From: Prevotellaceae bacterium
Lineage (GTDB): Bacteria; Bacteroidota; Bacteroidia; Bacteroidales; Bacteroidaceae
Direction: 5' to 3'
Length of the DNA: 50,477 bases
NCBI GenBank assembly: GCA_031262085.1
Contig: JAISIN010000075.1
Span: 1 to 50,477, forward strand
The notes beneath the pieces were generated by a model that saw only the letters and a program-made list of their open reading frames with translations, was not told the DNA's origin and did not search any database. Position numbers and translations under genes: made by a program. Below, one piece after another: positions 15,188 through 26,386 of the stretch. The number at the start of each line of letters is the position of its first letter. Position 1 is the first letter of the stretch.

Positions 15188-17710
15188 ATGAACAATCAAT
15201 TTTCACAACGCGTTTCCGACATTATTGCTTATAGCAAGGAAGAGGCCAATCGACTGAAAAACAGTTCCATCAGCCCCGAACATTTGGTGCTGGGAATCTT
15301 GCGCGATGGTGGTGGAAAAGCTATTGAAGTGCTGCAAAAGTTGCATGTCGACTTGTCGGCTGTCAAGCATAATTTGGAGGCGTTTTTAAAAACTATAGCC
15401 GACGAAAGCCGGTCGTCGAACGAAGATGTCAGATTGTCGATGCAGACCGGTAGAATTTTGAAAATATGTGCTCTTGAGGCACGTTTGCTGAAGAGTCAAA
15501 CGGTGGATACAGAGCATTTGCTGCTCGCCATCCTTAAAGACGGCGGAAGCCAAGCTGCCAATGTGTTGGAAAATAACAGAGTAAGTTATGACAGCGTGTA
15601 CGATGAGTTGACCTTGCAGACCGACCCCACCATCCACATGGGATTTACCGAAGACGACCAAGACGACGACGACGCAGGCATGACCTCGCACTCCAGAAAC
15701 AATGCCGGTGCGCCGGCACAATCCGGACAAAGAAAGTCTGCCAACGAAACGCCGGTACTTGATAATTTCTCGATCGATATGACACTTGCCGCTGCCGAAG
15801 GAAAGCTTGACCCGGTAATAGGTCGTGACCGTGAAATAGAACGGTTGGCACAGATCTTGAGTCGTCGCAAAAAAAACAATCCGGTGCTGATAGGCGAGCC
15901 GGGAGTAGGAAAATCGGCCATCGTCGAAGGGTTGGCGCTGCGCATTACGCAGAAAAAAGTGTCGCGCATCCTGTTTGGCAAACGTGTGATGATGCTCGAT
16001 ATGGCATCGGTAGTAGCCGGAACCAAATATCGCGGACAGTTTGAAGAACGTATCCGCGCTATCATCAACGAATTGGAAAAGAATCCCAACGTCATTATCT
16101 TTATTGACGAGATACACACCATTATAGGTGCAGGTTCTGCCAGCGGCACCATGGATGCTGCCAATATGCTGAAACCGGCATTGGCGCGCGGAGAGATACA
16201 ATGTATCGGTGCAACCACGCTCGACGAATATCGGAAAAGCATTGAGAAAGACGGTGCGTTGGAACGCCGATTCCAAAAAATCATCGTCGAACCAACCACT
16301 GCCGACGAAACACTGCAGATCTTGATGAACATCAAAGATAAGTACGAAGATCACCACAATGTGACCTATACCGACGAAGCCATCGAAGCATGTGTCAAAT
16401 TGACAGACCGCTACATCTCCGACCGTAACTTCCCCGACAAAGCCATAGACGCTATGGACGAAGCCGGATCGCGCGTGCATCTTACCAATGTATCCGTACC
16501 CAAGGAGATTGAAGAGCAGGAAAAGCTGATAGACGAAGCCGATAAACGGAAAATCGAAGCGGTAAAATCACAGAATTACGAACTTGCTGCCAACTTTCGC
16601 GACCACATAAAGGAGTTGACCGATCAGCTCAACGTGATGAAGATCGAATGGGAATCGCGTCTGAAAGACGAACGCAAGATTGTCGATGCCGAGCAGATAG
16701 CTACGGTTGTGTCGATGATGTCGGGCGTGCCGGTACAGCGTATGGCACAAGCCGAAGGTGCCAAATTGGCAGGCATGAAAGAAGAGCTGCAACGCCACGT
16801 GATTGGTCAGGATGCAGCCATCGATAAGGTAACAAAAGCTATTTTGCGTAGCCGTGTAGGTTTGAAAGAACCTAACCACCCCATCGGGTCGTTCCTCTTC
16901 CTCGGACCGACCGGTGTTGGAAAGACACATCTTGCCCAACAATTAGCCAACTTCATGTTCGGTTCGCCCGATGCGTTGATACGTATCGACATGAGCGAAT
17001 ATATGGAGAAGCACACCGTGAGCCGTCTCATCGGTTCGCCTCCCGGATATGTAGGCTACGAAGAAGGTGGACAGCTCACCGAAAAAGTGCGTCGTAAACC
17101 TTACTCCATCGTTCTGTTCGATGAGATAGAGAAGGCACATCCCGATGTGTTCAATATCTTGCTACAACTGATGGATGAAGGGCGACTAACCGATAGTTAC
17201 GGAAAGACCATCGACTTCAAGAACACGATCATCATTATGACCTCCAATATCGGAACCCGTCAGCTCAAGGAGTTTGGACGCGGCGTAGGATTCGTAGCAC
17301 AAACGCATGCCGACGATCGGACGTATGCGCAAAGCGTGATACAGAAAGCTTTGAGCAAATCGTTCTCGCCCGAGTTCCTGAACCGCATCGACGAGATTAT
17401 CACCTTCGACCAGCTCTTGCCCGAAAGCATCAAGCGGATTGTCGACATCGAACTGAACGGTCTCAACAAACGTGTTGAGGCGCTGGGCTACAAACTCACC
17501 GTCGACGAAAACGCCAAAGAGTTCCTTGCCAAGAGAGGGTACGACGTGCAATATGGTGCACGCCCCCTGAAGCGAGCCATACACACGTATGTAGAAGACG
17601 AACTGTCGGAACTGCTGGTCGCTGCCTCCATAACGGCAGGCGATACCATTGTGGTAACTCCTGTCGGCGACGAAAAACTGATCGCTTCCGTCAATCATGA
17701 AGTTAATTAA
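15188..17710 (+). CDS. clpC: ATP-dependent Clp protease ATP-binding subunit ClpC
   Basis: An 840-residue AAA+ unfoldase that feeds proteins to ClpP. Two N-terminal Clp repeats (about 1-150) precede an acidic linker (GFTEDDQDDDD). The first AAA+ domain has Walker A GEPGVGKS near residue 236. The coiled middle region with a UVR-like motif (about 445-480) marks ClpC rather than ClpB. The second AAA+ domain has Walker A GPTGVGKT near 573. A GVGF motif near 700 matches the position of the ClpP-docking loop, supporting a proteolytic role. An arginine-rich ARPLKR sensor lies near the C-terminus. htpG follows after 36 bases with no terminator, so heat-shock-type co-expression is likely. Confidence 0.93.
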   Translation: MNNQFSQRVSDIIAYSKEEANRLKNSSISPEHLVLGILRDGGGKAIEVLQKLHVDLSAVKHNLEAFLKTIADESRSSNEDVRLSMQTGRILKICALEARLLKSQTVDTEHLLLAILKDGGSQAANVLENNRVSYDSVYDELTLQTDPTIHMGFTEDDQDDDDAGMTSHSRNNAGAPAQSGQRKSANETPVLDNFSIDMTLAAAEGKLDPVIGRDREIERLAQILSRRKKNNPVLIGEPGVGKSAIVEGLALRITQKKVSRILFGKRVMMLDMASVVAGTKYRGQFEERIRAIINELEKNPNVIIFIDEIHTIIGAGSASGTMDAANMLKPALARGEIQCIGATTLDEYRKSIEKDGALERRFQKIIVEPTTADETLQILMNIKDKYEDHHNVTYTDEAIEACVKLTDRYISDRNFPDKAIDAMDEAGSRVHLTNVSVPKEIEEQEKLIDEADKRKIEAVKSQNYELAANFRDHIKELTDQLNVMKIEWESRLKDERKIVDAEQIATVVSMMSGVPVQRMAQAEGAKLAGMKEELQRHVIGQDAAIDKVTKAILRSRVGLKEPNHPIGSFLFLGPTGVGKTHLAQQLANFMFGSPDALIRIDMSEYMEKHTVSRLIGSPPGYVGYEEGGQLTEKVRRKPYSIVLFDEIEKAHPDVFNILLQLMDEGRLTDSYGKTIDFKNTIIIMTSNIGTRQLKEFGRGVGFVAQTHADDRTYAQSVIQKALSKSFSPEFLNRIDEIITFDQLLPESIKRIVDIELNGLNKRVEALGYKLTVDENAKEFLAKRGYDVQYGARPLKRAIHTYVEDELSELLVAASITAGDTIVVTPVGDEKLIASVNHEVN

Positions 17711-17746
17711 ATATACTAACTTATAAATTTAAAATCGTATTATTAC

Positions 17747-19795
17747 ATGATGCAAAAAGGTAATATCGGGGTAACTACTGAGAATATTTTCCCCGTTATC
17801 AAAAAGTTCTTGTACAGCGACCACGAAATATTCCTCCGTGAGCTGATTTCAAATGCCGTAGATGCTACGCAGAAATTAAAAACGCTTGCTTCTATCGGTG
17901 AGTTTAAGGGCGAAACAGGCGAACTAACCGTACATGTCACAGTGGGTAAAGAGACGATCACTGTGTCGGACAGAGGTATCGGTCTGACTGCCGAAGAGAT
18001 TGACAAGTACATCAATCAAATTGCGTTCTCGGGTGCCAACGACTTTCTCGAGAAGTATAAGAACGACGCCAATGCCATTATAGGACACTTCGGGTTGGGA
18101 TTCTACTCTGCTTTTATGGTAGCCAAAAAGGTAGAAATAGTAACCAAATCGTACAAGGAAGAGGCAAAAGCCGTGAAATGGAGCTGCGACGGAAGTCCCG
18201 AGTTTACCCTCGAAGAGATCGAAAAGAGCGATCGCGGTACCGACATCATTCTCTACCTCGACGACGACAGCAAGGAATTCCTCGAAGAGACGCGCATTTC
18301 CGAACTACTCAAGAAGTATTGCCGCTTCTTGCCTATATCCATCGCTTTCGGCAAAAAGAAAGAGTGGAAAGACGGCAAACAAGTAGAAACCGCCGAAGAT
18401 AATATCATCAACAATACCAATCCGCTGTGGACACGCAAGCCCTCGGAATTGAAAAACGAGGACTATAAAGAGTTCTATCGCGAGCTATACCCCATGGCAG
18501 ACGAACCACTGTTCTGGATACACCTCAACGTAGATTATCCGTTCCACCTCACCGGTATACTCTACTTTCCGAAGGTAAAGAGCAATATCGAGTTGAACCG
18601 CAATAAGATACAACTCTACTGCAATCAGGTATATGTGACCGATAGTGTGGAAGGCATCGTGCCCGACTTCCTGACGTTGCTGCACGGAGTACTCGATTCG
18701 CCCGATATCCCGCTCAACGTGTCGCGTTCGTACTTGCAAAGCGATAGCAACGTGAAGAAGATTTCGACATACATCACCAAGAAGGTGGCAGACCGACTGC
18801 AATCGATCTTCAAAAACGACCGCAAAGAGTACGAAGAAAAATGGAACGACCTGAAAGTCTTCATCAACTACGGCATGTTGACGCAAGAAGATTTCTACGA
18901 ACGTGCCAAAGATTTTGCCCTTTTCACCGATACCGACGGCAAATCGTATACCTACGAAGAGTATAAAACCCTCATTAAAGATAACCAGACAGATAAGGAC
19001 GGAAGTTTGATCTATCTGTATGCCAACCATAAAGATGAGCAATACAGCTACATCGAAGCTGCCGCAGCCAAAGGTTACAACGTGCTGCTGATGGACGGTC
19101 AGTTGGATATTGCCGTAGTGAGCATGCTGGAACAGAAGTTGGAGAAATGCCGCTTCACCCGCGTAGACAGCGATACCATCGACCATCTCATCGTAAAAGA
19201 AGACAAGAAAGCCGATGAGCTGGCTGCCGACAAACGAGAAGTGCTATCGGAAGTCTTCAAGAGTCAGCTGCCGCACATGCCGAAGGTAGAGTTTAGCATT
19301 GTATCGCAAGCGATGGGCGAAAATGCCACACCGGTCATGATCACGCAGAGCGAATACATGCGACGCATGAAAGAGATGGCAAACATTCAGGCAGGCATGA
19401 GCTTCTACGGAGAAATGCCGGATATGTTCAACCTTGTGCTTAACTCCGACCATAAATTGGTGAAGGAGGTACTTGCCGACGAAGAAAAGCAATGTGCAGC
19501 CGACGTCACCCCCATTCAGTTGGAGATGAACGACGTAGACAAACAGCGTAGCAAACTGCGCGACAAGCAGAAGAACAAGAAAGATGAAGAGATCCCCACA
19601 GCCGAAAAAGATGCACTCAGTGATCTGGATAAAAAATGGGACGACCTGAAAGCAAAGAAAAACGCCCTCTTTGGCAAATATGCCGCCGACAATAAGGTAG
19701 TACGTCAACTCATCGATTTGGCGCTCCTGCAAAACGGCATGCTGAAAGGCGAGGCACTGAACAACTTCGTGAAACGAAGCATCGAATTGATTTAA
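17747..19795 (+). CDS. htpG: Chaperone HtpG (Hsp90)
   Basis: A 682-residue bacterial Hsp90, an ATP-dependent cytoplasmic chaperone that remodels client proteins. The N-terminal GHKL ATPase carries RELISNAVDA (residues 28-37), DRGIGLT and the lid/ATP motif GHFGLGFYSAFMV. Middle-domain motifs include LNVSRSYLQSD. The C-terminal part contains a Lys/Glu-rich stretch before the dimerisation end. Two consecutive ATG codons lie at 17747 and 17750, and either could be the start. The C-terminal region is somewhat longer than in E. coli, as usual in Bacteroidetes. A strong terminator follows at 19825-19852. Confidence 0.95.
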   Translation: MMQKGNIGVTTENIFPVIKKFLYSDHEIFLRELISNAVDATQKLKTLASIGEFKGETGELTVHVTVGKETITVSDRGIGLTAEEIDKYINQIAFSGANDFLEKYKNDANAIIGHFGLGFYSAFMVAKKVEIVTKSYKEEAKAVKWSCDGSPEFTLEEIEKSDRGTDIILYLDDDSKEFLEETRISELLKKYCRFLPISIAFGKKKEWKDGKQVETAEDNIINNTNPLWTRKPSELKNEDYKEFYRELYPMADEPLFWIHLNVDYPFHLTGILYFPKVKSNIELNRNKIQLYCNQVYVTDSVEGIVPDFLTLLHGVLDSPDIPLNVSRSYLQSDSNVKKISTYITKKVADRLQSIFKNDRKEYEEKWNDLKVFINYGMLTQEDFYERAKDFALFTDTDGKSYTYEEYKTLIKDNQTDKDGSLIYLYANHKDEQYSYIEAAAAKGYNVLLMDGQLDIAVVSMLEQKLEKCRFTRVDSDTIDHLIVKEDKKADELAADKREVLSEVFKSQLPHMPKVEFSIVSQAMGENATPVMITQSEYMRRMKEMANIQAGMSFYGEMPDMFNLVLNSDHKLVKEVLADEEKQCAADVTPIQLEMNDVDKQRSKLRDKQKNKKDEEIPTAEKDALSDLDKKWDDLKAKKNALFGKYAADNKVVRQLIDLALLQNGMLKGEALNNFVKRSIELI

Positions 19796-19824
19796 ACGTT
19801 GAAATACGCATCATTACCGGTGAA

Positions 19825-19852
19825 GGGCGGACTTATAGGTCCGCCCTTTTTT
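19825..19852 (+). terminator. htpG terminator
   Basis: GGGCGGAC (19825-19832) pairs with GTCCGCCC (19839-19846) across a six-base loop, followed by six T. It lies 30 bases after the htpG stop and before the patatin-gene start chosen here, which argues against the longer upstream frame of that gene. Confidence 0.85.
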
Positions 19853-19933
19853 AATGAAATTATTGCAGCTTATATTAAAACAAATCTATATATTTGGACG
19901 TTATTTATCATCCTATTCCATAACAAACAGTAT

Positions 19934-22225
19934 ATGAGATACTTTCTATCGTTGTTGTTCCTCTTATCAATCTATATGCTTCCGCTGCAAGCTCAAAAAG
20001 TAGGACTTGTATTGAGCGGTGGCGGAGCCAAAGGCATGACCCATATAGGCGTTATCCGGGCTTTGGAAGAAAACAATATCCCCATCGATTACATCGCAGG
20101 AACATCGATGGGCGCTATTGTCGGGTCGCTCTATGCCATGGGCTATTCGCCCGACGATATGGAAGCGCTCATCAGCTCGGAAGAATTTAAACGGTGGTAC
20201 TCCGGCAGAATAGAATCGAAATACAGATACTACTTTAAACAACCTCGACCTACACCCGAATTTGTCAATCTGCGCTTCTCACTCAAAGATGCAACCCGAA
20301 TCAGCCCGCAGATATTGCCAACCAATCTGGTCAATCCGATTCAGATGAATTTGGTATTTGTAGAGTTGTACGCCCGTGCTACCGCCACGTGCGAGGGCGA
20401 TTTCGACAAACTGTTTGTCCCTTTTCGCTGCGTCGCATCCGATGTGTACAACAAGCGCCAATTGGTACTCCGGAAAGGCGACTTGGGCGATGCCGTGCGC
20501 GCCTCGATGAGCTTCCCTTTCGTCTTTAAACCCATCGAGGTAGACAGCATACTGGCTTACGACGGCGGCATCTACAACAACTTCCCTACCGATGTGATGC
20601 GCGAAGACTTTCATCCCGACATCATCATTGGAAGCGTTGTAGCCGCCAACCCCTCCAAACCACAGGAAAACGACCTGATGAGCCAATTAGAAAATATGGT
20701 GATGCAAAAAACCGATTATACCATACCCGCTTCGGAAGGTATCGTCATGACCTTTAAGTACAACAATGTCAATCTGCTCGATTTCGACAGATTGCAAGAG
20801 TTGCACAACATCGGATATTACCGCACCATAGGGATGATGGATTCCATCAAAAGCCGTATCCATCGCCGTGTAAATGCCGACAATGTGAGGCTGCGGCGGA
20901 TGGTCTACTTGAGCAATCAGCCGCAACTACGGTTTCAACGCATCTACATCGAAGGCGTCAACCCGCGACAACAAGTTTATATTCAGAAAGAGTTTCACGA
21001 TGCCGACAGCACCTCCTTCTCGTATGAAGAGTTGAAGCGAGGCTACTTTCGCTTGTTGTCCGACAATATCATATCGGAAATCGTTCCCAAAGCTGCCTTT
21101 AATGAAAAGACAAAGATGTACGACCTGTACCTGAAGGTAAAGATGGAAGACGAATTTTACGCCCGCATCGGAGGCAATATCTCGACAACCAGTTCGAATC
21201 AAATCTATCTGGGGCTGGGATATCAAAACCTGAACTACTACTCAAAGGAATTTACGTTCGAAGGACAAATAGGCAAGATGTATAACAATGCGCAGGTGAT
21301 GGCTCGCATCGACATGCCTACGCGCATTCCCACCTCCTATCGATTGATTGCTTCGCTCAGCACGTTCGACTATTACAAGAAAGACAAACTGTTTTCGCGC
21401 GATGACAACCCGTCGTTCAATTCCAAGAACGAACGCTTTGTCAAGCTGATGCTTGCATTGCCGTTCTTGTCGAACATGGGGGCAGAGTTTGGCATCGGAC
21501 TGGGACGTCTTGCCGACAGCTATTATCAAACCAACATCATCGACTTCGGCAAAGACCGTTCCGATCACAGCACGTACAATCTGTTCGGCGGTTCCATCGG
21601 TTTCAGCGGAAGCACCCTTAACGCGCGGCAGTATGCCACCAAAGGACACTCCGAGAAACTGTTGGCACAGATATTCACCGGCAAAGAACGCTATGATCCC
21701 GGAACGGTGAGCGAAGAGCCTGTTTCGAACAACCATTCATGGCTGCAGATATCGTTCTTGAAAGAAGAGTATCACCGTTTGGCGCCTAAGTTTGTGCTGG
21801 GATGGATGACAGAAGCTCTCTATTCATCGAAAAACTTCTCGAGCAATTATACTGCCACGATGATGCAGGCAGGCGATTTCTCGCCTACCCCTTACAGTAA
21901 GCTTATGTATAACGATGCCTTTCGCGCCAATCAATATGTGGCAGCCGGCATCCGACCCATTTTTACCTTTAGCGACGCCATGCAGTTGCGGGGAGAATTT
22001 TATGGTTTCATGCCTATCTTCCCTATCGAACGAAACGCACAAAATAAAGCGCTCTACGGCAAAGTATTCTCTAAAATCGAATACATGGGCGAAATATCGC
22101 TGGTCTATCAACTTTCTTTTGGTGCCATAGCTGCTTATGTCAATCACTTCAGCTCACCCAAAAAAGAGTGGAATGTAGGGCTGAGTATCGGTTGGCAACT
22201 ATTTAATTATAGATTTATCGAATAA
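19934..22225 (+). CDS. Patatin-like phospholipase with outer-membrane barrel (PlpD/FplA type)
   Basis: A 763-residue exported protein. The ATG at 19934 begins a clear signal peptide (MRYFLSLLFLLSIYMLPLQAQ); the frame is open further upstream only from a TTG that precedes the htpG terminator. The patatin domain (about 25-310) has the oxyanion motif LSGGGAKG, nucleophile Ser58 in GTSMG and Asp210 in DGG, a complete Ser-Asp dyad. A POTRA-like domain (about 330-420) and a C-terminal beta-barrel of the Omp85/BamA kind follow, ending in aromatic F-N-Y-R-F. This matches type Vd-like secreted lipases in which the phospholipase sits on the cell surface. In the family it hydrolyses phospholipids. The in vivo substrate is unknown. 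Confidence 0.88.
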   Translation: MRYFLSLLFLLSIYMLPLQAQKVGLVLSGGGAKGMTHIGVIRALEENNIPIDYIAGTSMGAIVGSLYAMGYSPDDMEALISSEEFKRWYSGRIESKYRYYFKQPRPTPEFVNLRFSLKDATRISPQILPTNLVNPIQMNLVFVELYARATATCEGDFDKLFVPFRCVASDVYNKRQLVLRKGDLGDAVRASMSFPFVFKPIEVDSILAYDGGIYNNFPTDVMREDFHPDIIIGSVVAANPSKPQENDLMSQLENMVMQKTDYTIPASEGIVMTFKYNNVNLLDFDRLQELHNIGYYRTIGMMDSIKSRIHRRVNADNVRLRRMVYLSNQPQLRFQRIYIEGVNPRQQVYIQKEFHDADSTSFSYEELKRGYFRLLSDNIISEIVPKAAFNEKTKMYDLYLKVKMEDEFYARIGGNISTTSSNQIYLGLGYQNLNYYSKEFTFEGQIGKMYNNAQVMARIDMPTRIPTSYRLIASLSTFDYYKKDKLFSRDDNPSFNSKNERFVKLMLALPFLSNMGAEFGIGLGRLADSYYQTNIIDFGKDRSDHSTYNLFGGSIGFSGSTLNARQYATKGHSEKLLAQIFTGKERYDPGTVSEEPVSNNHSWLQISFLKEEYHRLAPKFVLGWMTEALYSSKNFSSNYTATMMQAGDFSPTPYSKLMYNDAFRANQYVAAGIRPIFTFSDAMQLRGEFYGFMPIFPIERNAQNKALYGKVFSKIEYMGEISLVYQLSFGAIAAYVNHFSSPKKEWNVGLSIGWQLFNYRFIE

Positions 22226-22238
22226 ATGGTGCCTTTTT

Positions 22239-22269
22239 TTTGTCGGTTTGATAAAAGTATCTATCTTTG
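22239..22269 (+). promoter_or_regulatory. tRNA-Arg promoter
   Basis: TTTG at 22239-22242, exactly 19 bases, then TATCTTTG at 22262-22269: a textbook Bacteroidetes promoter. The tRNA begins 44 bases after the -7 box. The second tRNA has no separate match, so both are likely made from this promoter. Confidence 0.8.
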
Positions 22270-22313
22270 CACCCGTTAGCAATAACTGTATTTATGAACT
22301 GAACGAAAGACGG

Positions 22314-22387
22314 GGTCGCGTAGCTCAACTGAATAGAGTAGCTGACTACGGATCAGCCGGTTGTGGGTTTGAATCCCGCCGCGATCA
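22314..22387 (+). tRNA. tRNA-Arg (anticodon ACG), copy 1
   Basis: A 74-base cloverleaf. The acceptor stem GGTCGCG pairs with CGCGATC plus discriminator A. The anticodon arm GCTGA-CTACGGA-TCAGC gives anticodon ACG, and the T arm is GTGGG-TTTGAAT-CCCGC. No CCA is encoded. The wobble A is expected to be deaminated to inosine so the tRNA reads CGU, CGC and CGA. Confidence 0.95.
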
Positions 22388-22482
22388 CTACATGATTTTA
22401 GTATAGTTGTGGTTTTTGAGAGTAGAGTGCTACTCAATGCATTATCATAATGTTATAAATATACATAATTTTAATTTCTTTA

Positions 22483-22556
22483 GGTCGCGTAGCTCAACTG
22501 AATAGAGTAGCTGACTACGGATCAGCCGGTTGTGGGTTTGAATCCCGCCGCGATCA
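22483..22556 (+). tRNA. tRNA-Arg (anticodon ACG), copy 2
   Basis: Identical over all 74 bases to the copy at 22314-22387, separated by a 95-base AT-rich spacer that is not duplicated. Identity confined to the mature tRNA suggests duplication kept uniform by selection or gene conversion. It is followed directly by the terminator at 22558-22594. Confidence 0.95.
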
Positions 22557-22557
22557 C

Positions 22558-22594
22558 AAAAAAGCCTCCGCAAGTGATTTGTAGAGGCTTTTTT
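22558..22594. terminator. Bidirectional terminator between tRNA-Arg and dapA
   Basis: AAAAAAGCCTC (22558-22568) pairs with GAGGCTTTTTT (22584-22594). A T run follows on either strand, so it can stop both the tRNA transcript (plus) and the dapA transcript (minus). Confidence 0.85.
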
Positions 22595-22638
22595 GTTTTA
22601 CGACCTTAAAGGCACCTTTCATGTAGCAAGTGGTGCTT

Positions 22639-23532
22639 TCAGCATTTGATATTCAGCTCGTTCAGAATTTTGCGCATACGTTCGAACGTGGTAATTCGGG
22701 TAGGAACCAATGGCAGGCGCAATTTATTCTCAATCATTCCCATCGCATTGAGCATGGCTTTTACGCCGGCAGGGTTGCCGTCGACAAAAAGCAACTTGAA
22801 GAGTTCGGCAAACTTATGGTGAATGGTCAGAGCGTTGGGGTAATCGCCTTGCAGTGCCAGACGCACCATTCGGCTGAATTCGCGGGGAAAGGCATTTCCG
22901 ATAACGGAAATAATACCTATCGCTCCCAAAGTGATAAGGGGAAAGGTAATACCGTCGTCGCCCGAAATCACATTGAAACTGGCAGGCTTGTTCTTGATGA
23001 TGTCGTCCATCTGGGAAATGTCACCCGAAGCTTCTTTGATAGCAATCACATGGTTGAAATCGCGGGCAATACGCAACGTGGTCTCTGCCGTCATGTTCAC
23101 ACCGGTACGACCGGGCACATTGTAAAGCACAATGGGAAGCTCGGTAGCCGACGCTATGGCTTTATAATGTTGATAAATGCCTTCTTGAGAGGGTTTATTG
23201 TAATATGGAACGACCGACAGTATGGCATCAACGCCGGTGAAATCGTCGGTTTTCAGTGTTTCGACCACTGCACGGGTGTTATTCCCGCCTACACCCAACA
23301 AGATGGGGAGGCGTCCGTTAACCCGCTCAATAACGGTTTGTTTGATGCGTTGCTTTTCGGCTTCCGTCAGCGTAGGGGTTTCGGCAGTGGTGCCTAAAAC
23401 ACACAGAAAATCAGTGTTGTTTTGTAACTGATAGTCTACCAATCGCGTCAGCGCGCTGTAATCAACGCTTTCATCTTCTTTAAATGGGGTAATCAGCGCT
23501 ACGCCCATACCCTTCAATTTAGTCTGTATCAT
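22639..23532 (-). CDS. dapA: 4-hydroxy-tetrahydrodipicolinate synthase
   Basis: A 297-residue TIM-barrel enzyme that condenses pyruvate with aspartate semialdehyde, the first committed step towards diaminopimelate and lysine. Schiff-base Lys166 is in AIKEASGD, and Tyr137 of the catalytic relay is in YNVPGRTGVN. The GTTAET substrate motif lies at residues 47-52. The length is standard. A -7 box lies at 23571-23578, so it is likely transcribed on its own although ligA lies just upstream on the same strand. The bidirectional terminator at 22558-22594 ends it. Confidence 0.95.
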   Translation of the reverse strand: MIQTKLKGMGVALITPFKEDESVDYSALTRLVDYQLQNNTDFLCVLGTTAETPTLTEAEKQRIKQTVIERVNGRLPILLGVGGNNTRAVVETLKTDDFTGVDAILSVVPYYNKPSQEGIYQHYKAIASATELPIVLYNVPGRTGVNMTAETTLRIARDFNHVIAIKEASGDISQMDDIIKNKPASFNVISGDDGITFPLITLGAIGIISVIGNAFPREFSRMVRLALQGDYPNALTIHHKFAELFKLLFVDGNPAGVKAMLNAMGMIENKLRLPLVPTRITTFERMRKILNELNIKC

Positions 23533-23570
23533 GAAATATATACTTGTGTAATTCTCTTATTGTTGGCGTG

Positions 23571-23578
23571 CAAAAGTA
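23571..23578 (-). promoter_or_regulatory. dapA -7 box
   Basis: CAAAAGTA on the plus strand reads TACTTTTG on the minus strand, matching TAnnTTTG, 39 bases before the dapA start and inside the ligA-dapA gap. Confidence 0.55.
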
Positions 23579-23596
23579 CGATTATTTTCGTAGATG

Positions 23597-25639
<2,043 letters not shown>

Positions 25640-25654
25640 TTATACTTGTTCGCG

Positions 25655-25662
25655 CAAAAGTA
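25655..25662 (-). promoter_or_regulatory. ligA -7 box
   Basis: CAAAAGTA on the plus strand (TACTTTTG on the minus strand), 31 bases before the ligA start. Confidence 0.55.
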
Positions 25663-25684
25663 GAAGTTCTCTTTGAATTATTCG

Positions 25685-25692
25685 TATTTTTG
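25685..25692 (+). promoter_or_regulatory. trmD -7 box
   Basis: TATTTTTG matches TAnnTTTG, 17 bases before the trmD ATG at 25709, implying a leader of only a few bases. It overlaps the divergent ligA promoter region. Confidence 0.5.
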
Positions 25693-25708
25693 CCGAAAAT
25701 TTAATGAA

Positions 25709-26380
25709 ATGCGTATTGATATCATCACAGTATTGCCGGAGATGATCGAAGGCTTCTTCAATTGCTCCATCATGAAACGTGCTCAAACTAAAGGTATTGC
25801 CGAGTTTTGTATCCACAACCTTCGCGATTATACAAAAGATAAGTATCGCCGCGTCGACGATTATCCTTTCGGTGGCTTTGCGGGCATGGTGATGAAGATA
25901 GAGCCGATAGAACGCTGTATCAACAGCTTGAAGGCAGAACGGACGTATGATGAGGTTATCTTTACAACTCCAGACGGCGAACAGTTCAATCAACCGATGG
26001 CAAACACACTTTCGCTGGCGCAGAATCTGATTATTCTGTGTGGACACTTCAAAGGCATCGACTATCGCATTCGCGAGCATTTCATTACGAAAGAGATCAG
26101 CATCGGCGACTATGTGCTGACGGGCGGCGAACTGGCTGCCGCCGTCATGGCGGACGCCATTGTGCGCATCATTCCCGGTGTCATCTCCGACGAACAGTCG
26201 GCGCTGTCCGATTCGTTTCAAGACAATCTGTTGGCAGCGCCCGTTTATACCCGTCCGGCAGAATACAACGGCTGGAAAGTACCCGACGTATTGTTGTCGG
26301 GACACGAAGCAAAAATCAAAGAGTGGGAGTTGCAGCAATCGTTGGAGCGTACCCGCAGGTTGCGCCCTGATTTGTTGTAG
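25709..26380 (+). CDS. trmD: tRNA (guanine-N1)-methyltransferase
   Basis: A 223-residue SPOUT-class enzyme that methylates G37 next to the anticodon, preventing frameshifts. The ATG at 25709 begins [12 protein letters not shown], the conserved N-terminus; an upstream in-frame extension from 25673 would cross the promoter box and is rejected. Knot and SAM-binding motifs [12 protein letters not shown] and [10 protein letters not shown] are present, as is the [27 protein letters not shown] segment (here ending LLSGHEA). It is monocistronic rather than in the usual rpsP-rimM-trmD-rplS operon. Its stop lies six bases from the convergent pyrD. Confidence 0.95.
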   Translation: MRIDIITVLPEMIEGFFNCSIMKRAQTKGIAEFCIHNLRDYTKDKYRRVDDYPFGGFAGMVMKIEPIERCINSLKAERTYDEVIFTTPDGEQFNQPMANTLSLAQNLIILCGHFKGIDYRIREHFITKEISIGDYVLTGGELAAAVMADAIVRIIPGVISDEQSALSDSFQDNLLAAPVYTRPAEYNGWKVPDVLLSGHEAKIKEWELQQSLERTRRLRPDLL

Positions 26381-26386
26381 GAATAG

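Noticed and set aside
19799..19933. Longer start of the patatin gene
   Set aside because: The extension begins with TTG, contains the htpG terminator and would bury the signal peptide.
22314..22556. Integration site with tRNA-flanking duplication
   Set aside because: Both tRNA copies are complete and only 95 bases apart, with no integrase or cargo between them.
25673..25708. Longer start of trmD
   Set aside because: It would include the -7 promoter box; the conserved N-terminus begins at 25709.
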